This document shows, one piece after another, positions 17,153-22,612 of a DNA stretch of 22,612 nt. The position numbers and the translations under genes were made by a program. The notes under the pieces are model-generated. The model saw nothing but the letters and a program-made list of their open reading frames with translations. It ran no database searches and had not been told where the DNA came from. Position 1 is the stretch's first letter; each line of letters starts with the position of its first letter. This stretch comes from Silene noctiflora (taxonomy: Eukaryota > Streptophyta > Magnoliopsida > Caryophyllales > Caryophyllaceae). The DNA is taken from contig VHZZ01000007.1 of the NCBI GenBank assembly GCA_009801015.1, forward strand, positions 29,021 through 51,632, read 5' to 3'.

Positions 17153-18665
17153 ATGGGAGACCCTCAGTTACTTGGGACACTGCTAAAGGCAGGAGGTATG
17201 GTGATTGGAGGGACACTTGCCCTCTCTGCAGCCAGTTCTGTCACCATTAAAGTTGTCCAATCCGTCACCGAAGCGAAAAGGGTGGGACTTTAAGCTTATA
17301 GTACTAAGTTATGCAGAATTGCATCATTTTATGTAAATTTTGTACATTGTGGTTTCATTGAACATTAACTAAATTTTTGTGTTCGTTTCGCAGAAAAGTT
17401 TGGCCAAGCCATGTCAAGTTTGTAGAGAAAAAGGGTTTTTCGTATGCAAACTTTGTAACGGGAATGCGACAGTAGAATGGTCTCCTTTGTATGATCCGAT
17501 TTACATCAACCCTTGTCAATGCCCCACTTGCGATGGTCATCGGTTAGTCGCTGTTTTCCTGCTGCAGCATTCTGTATTTTTGGACACAGTTATTATTACG
17601 GGTCACTTGAAAGCAGCCTTTATATGTTGTCGAATAATAATTAAGGCGACCTCACTAACCCGCCTTAAGGGGTCCCTTGAGGCACTGAGATAGTGAGATA
17701 CCGTCATTGTAGTGATCATCAGCTATCCCCTTGTTTTCCTGCTGCAGCATTCTGTATTTTTGGACACAGTTATTATTACGGGTCACTTGAAAGCAGCCTT
17801 TATATGTTGTCGAACAATAAGTAAGGCGACCTCACTAACCCGCCTTAAAGGGTCCCTTGAGGCACTGAGAGTCTGAGATAGTGAGATACCGTCATTGTAG
17901 TGATCATCAGCTATCCCCCAGTTTTCCTGCTGCAGCATTCTGTATTTTTGGACACAGTTTTTATTACGGGTCACTTGAAAGCGGCCTTTATATGTTGTCG
18001 AACAATAAGTAAGGCGACCTCACTAACCCGCCGTAAAAGGTCCCTTGAGGCACTGAGAGTCTGAGATAGTGAGATACCGTCATTGTAGTGATCATCAGCT
18101 ATCCCCCGTCTTTTGCATTTCGTGTTAACTCTACCATTGGAATGTCACACGGTGTATTCAAATGTCACACATCAGACACACAGGTGCCTCAAGAGGATGC
18201 CTTGAGGCGCTGAGATATATTATCACTGTAGTAATCATCATCTACGTAGGACAGCGGACTTTGCTAGCTTGCATCACATAGGCTCTTATTCTCTAACGTT
18301 TAGAACCCTCATTTGCACTTCGTATAAAATCTAATATTAGTGTTACACGGCCTACTCAACTGTCACACATCGGAAAAACAGGACACTGTACCCTCACCTA
18401 TGAAGTATGGACTCGGACATGTGATGTCTAAGTTAACAATTCACTTGTGAACGAATTACTCACTCTAGTCTCGGCCCTAACTCTGGTATCAGATTAAAGG
18501 TTAGTGTCTTGAGCGTACAATATACCGTGAAGATAATATTTTTCCGTGCATTTGGCCTATGATTAACGGTAACATATCAACAAGTTATGTAATCTAATAC
18601 AGAGTAACTTGCTTTATTTCAGCGTACAGCGATGTCTGAACTGTTTGGGTAAAGGGTATTACTGA
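17153..18665 (+). CDS. DnaJ-type Cys-rich zinc-finger protein, three exons
   Basis: The spliced product is 106 aa. Exons are 17153-17281, 17394-17542 and 18623-18665, with donors AGG|GTGGGA and TCG|GTTAGT and acceptors TTCGCAG and TATTTCAG. Residues 1-43 (MGDPQLLGTLLKAGGMVIGG and on) contain a glycine/alanine hydrophobic stretch at 13-32 that could be a membrane segment or organelle targeting region. Cys pairs follow: C50-x2-C53, C61-x2-C64, C86-x2-C89 (plus C84) and C97-x2-C100. The last one ends LGKGYY. This is the layout of the zinc-binding Cys-rich domain of DnaJ without a J domain, as in small plant DnaJ-related and BSD2-like proteins. Such proteins usually act as protein-folding or thiol-disulfide helpers, often in plastids; this protein's client is unknown. 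Confidence 0.82.
17553..18107. repeat. Three tandem copies of a 180-188 bp unit in intron 2
   Basis: Copies start at 17553, 17733 and 17921, each with GTTTTCCTGCTGCAGCATTC. They are nearly identical; copies 2 and 3 carry an extra 8 bases (GAGTCTGA) near the end. A decayed fragment of the unit's tail (CCTTGAGGCGCTGAGATA ... CATCTACG) lies at about 18199-18246. All copies lie inside the second intron of the DnaJ-type gene. Confidence 0.9.
18113..18376. repeat. Older 200-bp-spaced duplication in the same intron
   Basis: The phrase TTGCATTTCGTGTTAACTCT then AATGTCACACGGTGTATTCA (from 18113) returns as TTGCACTTCGTATAAAATCT then GTGTTACACGGCCTACTCAA (from 18313), both ending TGTCACACATC. Identity is about 75%, lower than in the neighbouring triplicate, so it is older. 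Confidence 0.65.
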
Positions 18666-19233
18666 TGCACAAAAGTCGTGATCCAAGGCTAAGAAGGACC
18701 GGTATCTGGAGCGCTTTAATCAAATTATATGCCTTGCTAAACATTTATCGTTTAATCAAATTCACTTTTAGGTGAGAGATATGTAATATGTGGATGTATT
18801 AATATTATCAACAATTCACTGTGATTTATAGATTTATAAAATTGTTGTACTTGGTTTAACAGAAGACGAGTCGTATATCTTTTATAAAACGTCAAAAATT
18901 ATGCTCCGTAAGTCTGTATATGTAAAGAAAGATATGCGCTACTTGTATTGATATTTTACATGAATTTTCACTTCCGACATCAACCAAATGATCACTAAAT
19001 CGGCAATGAGGTAGGTAGCACATCGAGTGCTGACCCTATAGGATTACGGCCGTCGATCTACGTGTTTGCTAAATTCATGAATGAAGAGGAATCAGAAAAT
19101 CGGATTTTCAACTAAATTTATTTCTTGGTAATATTAGTCTTTAACTTTTATTAGTTTCTACTCTATTTCGGTTGGTTACCGAAAGTTTTCTATGTCTACC
19201 AACCATTGTTTTCGGACAGTTATTAAACGATAA
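18666..19233. other. Spacer after the DnaJ-type gene
   Basis: No gene seen. The start should be the 3' UTR. The phrase TGTACTTGGTTTAACAGAA at 18846 recurs at 21171. Nothing else stands out. Confidence 0.5.
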
Positions 19234-19494
19234 TACTCCCTTCGACTCAGAATAAAGGTAACAGTTACTATAAACGGACGAACAAAACCGAAGGTAACCT
19301 TCGTTATTTAGCCCACAACATTACCAAGTTATCCTTATGCCCATTTGATATTTACACAAAATGGCATTACATAATACATAGCCCACAGTTACATGGTCAC
19401 TTTTTTTTCCATTTTATCCCTCTTTTTTTCACCTTTTCTAAAATTTTTCATTTTGCCCTATGTTACCTTTGGTCTGGGTCAGAGAGAATAATAT
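19234..19494. mobile_element. Stowaway-like MITE, about 260 bp
   Basis: The left end, TACTCCCTTCGACTCAGAAT then AAAGGTAAC, and the right end, GTTACCTTTGGTCTGGGTCA then GAGAGAATAA, form imperfect inverted repeats with the ACTCCCTCCG-like start of plant Stowaway elements. The interior has no coding capacity. Borders are approximate. Confidence 0.6.
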
Positions 19495-19804
19495 TTATGA
19501 GTGAATCGTCTAACACACATGTCAACCAAATCGGATTTAGCCTAGGTTAATTCGGTCCGAGTTCATTTTCGAGTTTGCAAGAGTTTGGGCGGGGGTCATA
19601 TGGATTCGGCCTCTATCAGTATCAATTCAAGTCCTTTAGGGTAATGGACAGTTTGCAAATATAAATACTTAGGTCAAGTCATATTGGTTCGGGTTAATTT
19701 GGGGACACCGATCATACTCAGGTTCTCAACTTGAGTGCTCCATTTCTGGGGGAGATACATAGTAGTAAGAAGTAGCATTCGTAAACTGGGATCCCAAAAA
19801 GTAA
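19495..19804. other. Spacer with CGGGT-type phrases
   Basis: There is no gene. Phrases such as TTCGGTCCGAGTTCATTTTC and TTGGTTCGGGTTAATTTGGG resemble the 5.4-5.8 kb spacer and probably come from decayed transposons. Confidence 0.4.
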
Positions 19805-19813
19805 CTAAATTTA

Positions 19814-19958
19814 CAGAAAGTCTTGCTTGTGACCGTCACAAGCTTGTGATGTCTCATAGTCTCTCTCTCACTTACCTTTCCACTTGCTCTCCCACTTGCT
19901 CATTGTGAGAGGTCACAAGCTTGTGACGGAATAGTGCCGTCACAAATGAGAATTTGTG
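19814..19958. mobile_element. 145-bp Mutator-like MITE with 9-bp TSD
   Basis: It is flanked by identical CTAAATTTA at 19805-19813 and 19959-19967, the 9-bp duplication typical of Mutator-like elements. Ends: CAGAAAGTCTTGCTTGTGAC and, reversed from the right, CACAAATTCTCATTTGTGAC. Inner CTTGTGACGG and CCGTCACAA pairs give strong hairpins. Related copies lie at 4722-4798 and 7057-7135. Confidence 0.82.
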
Positions 19959-20191
19959 CTAAATTTATGGATTGTTGCTATCCAAAAATTCGCTATTATG
20001 AGGCATTAGCAAAGATGTTAAACTATAAGAAAAAAGATTGATATCCCAAAGTTTCATTTACGGGTTCGACCTTACTTGTAGTTATCTTAGTGAAGGACTT
20101 TAGTTCTGTCGTGAGAGGCCTAACTCCCACTACTTTTTCATATTTCAATGTAAAATTATCGTACAATCCTCCTTGACTCAATGACTGAGTC

Positions 20192-20642
20192 CATGGTTTT
20201 AAATCTCGTCCGAAACGTATTGTATCGCCCGAGATGTATCGGTATCGGAGGTCGGCGATACGAGATATCCCGAGATGTATCGGGCAAATTGAAAACAAGA
20301 AAGTATCGGCCGAGACGACCGATTTATAACGTGTATTGGCTAACTCGGCCCGATACAACCCGCGATGAACCAGATATGAACGAGTTATAACTTGTCCCGG
20401 CCAAGTTTTTTAATGAAAAGCTCTTAGAAACTGTATAGCATTGGTCAAATTAATTAAACTAAGTAGAATTAATCTTAACTTTATATGAAATAGTTTATAG
20501 ATTATAAAATATCTACAAAAACTTGTAAAATAAATATCACCGCGATAACAGCGATTCAGAACGCGACGGCCGAGTCGGGGACGATTCTGCGACTCCTTTA
20601 CCGCGACCGCGATCGCGACCGATAGCGCTATTTAAAACCCTA
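20192..20642 (+). mobile_element. 451-bp hAT-like element, copy B, with 8-bp TSD
   Basis: It is flanked by identical ACTGAGTC at 20184-20191 and 20643-20650. The left end CATGGTTTTAAATC and the right end ATTTAAAACCCTA are inverted repeats. The interior has many GTATCG and CGGCCGAG phrases at the left and CGCGACCGCGATCGCGACC at the right. It has no transposase, so it is non-autonomous. Copy A at 6073-7021 is the same family. Confidence 0.8.
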
Positions 20643-20837
20643 ACTGAGTCTTAAATAATCATACATAAAGTTAATAATTTAAACTTTAATCCCCTAATCG
20701 TTTATTTTAGGACCAGCCACTCCCTACTCGATCAAGTACAAATCAAATTATTCGTTTGACTAATTCAGATGGTTCAATTTTATCCGGTTCACTCATATAA
20801 CACGACTACATGAGAGAATATATATAAAATATAAGGG

Positions 20838-21003
20838 TTTTTCTAACATGTGTCCTAAGGGCATAATAAAAAGCTAAATAGGAAAATATTGTTGAGAATA
20901 TATCACTAATTATGGTAAATATGAGTTTCAACTCATTCTCAACAATATTCTCTAATTAAGTTATTAACATGTGTCATAGACTCATAGGGCACGTGTTAGA
21001 AAA
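20838..21003. mobile_element. Foldback MITE of about 166 bp
   Basis: The outer ends TTTTTCTAACATGTGTCCTA and GGGCACGTGTTAGAAAA are inverted repeats. A perfect 15-bp inner inverted repeat (AATATTGTTGAGAAT at 20885-20899 and its complement at 20935-20949) closes a hairpin. I could not identify the target duplication. Confidence 0.65.
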
Positions 21004-21564
21004 TCCGATAATATATATACCAGAGAATCATGGAATGTACGAGGAATCAACTTTCCAAAGCATGACAGCGTCGATCACCATGATAATCAATAAGTCCAGA
21101 TCAATAACAGATCATGTGGATTGAAAATTATGTGAACCCACCTCATAATTAATTTTATAGAAAAAGCAGATGTACTTGGTTTAACAGAATAACAGATACG
21201 AGTTCCTTTGGTTCCACGTACAAGATTTTCGTAGTTTTTAGTTCTGAAATTCATATCGAGCTAACTAAGACAAGATTTTCGTAGTTTTTAGTTCTGAAAT
21301 TCTTATCGAGCTAACTAAGACCAGCTCAACTAAAGCTTAACTTGTTTTCGATTCAATATCATGGTCTTCTGTCAGTAGAAAATATAATAGAGTAGCGCAC
21401 GAACGAATAAATGGGACGAACGGAGTATTATCAATTATCAAAGTCGAAAATTTCTAGTGATATGTGACTAAAAATAAAAATAAGAGTTTGTACTACAATG
21501 TGAAATCACGGCATCATTAAAAGAAAAGGTAAGGGATCAAATTATTTTCTTTTCTCATCCGGAA
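21004..21564. other. Spacer with a tandem duplication
   Basis: No gene seen. A 50-bp tandem duplication lies at 21221-21320. The phrase TGTACTTGGTTTAACAGAA at 21171 repeats 18846. A lone CGGAGTATTA near 21420 may be a solo MITE end. Confidence 0.5.
21221..21320. repeat. 50-bp tandem duplication
   Basis: Copies 21221-21270 and 21271-21320 start CAAGATTTTCGTAGTTTTTA and end CTAACTAAGA. They differ by a single base (TCATATC against TCTTATC), so the duplication is recent. Confidence 0.95.
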
Positions 21565-21755
21565 TACTCCTTTCGCCCTGGTTATTTATTTATCTTTGAT
21601 TTGGCTAAAAGATCTAGAAAAGAGGAGATGACCAATTATTTGATGATAAATAGACCAAATTGAGTATGGATGATTAAATTGTTCATCAAAAACATTCTTA
21701 AAATAGAATGATAAACAATTGACGATGAATAGGTAAACAAATTACCGGGACGACG
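21565..21755. mobile_element. Stowaway-like MITE, about 190 bp, split at its right tip
   Basis: The left end TACTCCTTTCGCCCTGGTTA and the right end GGTAAACAAATTACCGGGAC then GACG are imperfect inverted repeats. The final TA is found after the hAT element that follows (22430-22431), so that element inserted into the last bases of this MITE. Confidence 0.6.
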
Positions 21756-22421
21756 TAGAGGTGATCATGGTCCAGGCTGGGCCGGGTTTGGGTCGGGCCA
21801 CTTCTTTAAATTTAGCCCAAATATGCGGGTCGGGTCGGGCCGGGCCACAAGTGCGGGGCTTTTTCATTGGCCCGGCCCGTGTGGGCTTTAATGGCTTTCG
21901 GGCCAATTCGGGCTCAATTTTTTATTCTCTAGAGGGCTTTAGAAATCTTCATTTTCGAGGAATAATATAGTTCGTTATCGAAATTGATATAGAAAATGTT
22001 AGTTGACGAAGTATTTTATCTAAATTACAATTTGTGGACAAACTAAGTGTATAATTTTTAGAAATATAATAATGTAATTAAGTTGTTTGATGCATATATT
22101 TTTCATTGGGCTTAAATCGTTCACTTTTCATGTTAATACTAGTAAATAAGTTACTCGACGTCAATTGATTGATAAATTCCTTTTACTACAACTCATATAC
22201 ATCCTTAAATTATACTTATAATAGTAAATTTTGCATATGGTCGGGTCGGGCCGGACCAAAATTCGGGCCTTAAGGTAGGCCCAAACCCGGCCCAATATTA
22301 TGAGTTGGCCCATGGGCTTTGGACTGTGGGCTTTTTGGGCCTAAAATTGAGACCCGAGCCCGAGAAAAAATTGGGCTGGGCCGGGTCGGGCTTGCGGGCA
22401 TGAGCCATTTGATCAGCTCTA
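21756..22421. mobile_element. 666-bp hAT-like element with GGGCCGGG-rich ends
   Basis: The termini TAGAGGTGATCA and TGATCAGCTCTA are inverted repeats. GGACGACG flanks both sides (21748-21755 and 22422-22429), a perfect 8-bp hAT-type duplication. Subterminal regions are dense in GGGTCGGGCCGGGC on both arms, while the middle (about 21915-22230) is AT-rich. No transposase is encoded, and the 69-codon ORF at the left arm is not a gene. Confidence 0.88.
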
Positions 22422-22429
22422 GGACGACG

Positions 22430-22612
22430 TAAATAGAAGACACGTAGTTTTAAATTCTTGTGAGTTTATGTTTGTCACACTATCATTTTCACAATTACCT
22501 TTTAGATTGTTCTACAACTAATCTATATATAATAATTAAAACACAAACTAATAACTTATCTAATTGCCACATCAACATATTTAGCCTAATAAGCCATATC
22601 ATTACCATTTAT
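22430..22612. other. Right edge of the window
   Basis: This is AT-rich sequence without a recognisable feature, cut by the window end. Confidence 0.4.

Noticed and set aside
17783..17974. 63-codon minus-strand ORF in the tandem repeat
   Set aside because: It arises from the tandem repeat in the intron of the DnaJ-type gene and has no family match that I know.
17553..18107. CRISPR-like array
   Set aside because: The units are 180-188 bp, contiguous and without spacers, inside a plant intron.
20181..20390. 69-codon ORF rich in Arg
   Set aside because: It lies in the GTATCG repeats of hAT-like copy B and has no recognisable domain.
21761..21970. Glycine-rich 69-aa ORF
   Set aside because: It is the GGGTCGGGCC-rich left arm of the hAT-like element read in frame, with no protein signature.

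Overview
The window is nuclear DNA from a flowering plant, very probably a eudicot. The evidence is GT-AG introns, an F-box/LRR/FBD gene cluster, plant-type Stowaway, hAT and Mutator miniature elements, a tRNA-derived SINE and AT-rich spacers. The overall style fits Caryophyllales, but that is an impression and not a proof.

Region 1 (about 0.7-12.6 kb) is a tandem cluster of F-box/LRR/FBD genes, all on the minus strand. Two copies look intact: G1 (766-2484, three exons, 476 aa) and G4 (9671-11186, two exons, 473 aa). G3 (7539-9233) is otherwise open but has no in-frame ATG. G2 (3294-4279) has lost most of its LRR region. G5 (11844-12624) is a 3' relic of a different subfamily, and a short exon-1 relic lies at 7219-7307. 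Exon borders were set by comparing copies: the last intron starts GTTAGC in all four main copies, and the final exon starts GFHCC. G4 has precisely lost the first intron. Spacers hold duplicated promoter blocks, a SINE with a perfect 12-bp target duplication, and a nest of DNA transposons at 6.07-7.02 kb.

Region 2 (12.6-14.3 kb) is AT-rich spacer with decayed miniature transposons.

Region 3 (14.3-18.7 kb) has two plus-strand genes. One is a single-exon 282-aa FCP1/CPL4-like CTD phosphatase without a BRCT domain. The other is a three-exon gene for a 106-aa DnaJ-type cysteine-rich zinc-finger protein, whose second intron is swollen by three tandem copies of a 180-188 bp unit. A GC-rich hAT-like element lies between them.

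Region 4 (18.7-22.6 kb) has no gene I can support. It holds several well-bounded non-autonomous DNA transposons: a Mutator-like MITE with a 9-bp TSD, hAT-like elements with 8-bp TSDs, and a hAT inserted in the end of a Stowaway-like MITE.

The F-box proteins would act as substrate receptors of SCF ubiquitin ligases. The CTD phosphatase-like and zinc-finger genes have no evident functional link to them. I found no clearly new biological system. The best leads are the variable Cys-rich hinge of the F-box family, the precise intron loss in G4, and a short conserved coding-like segment found three times.
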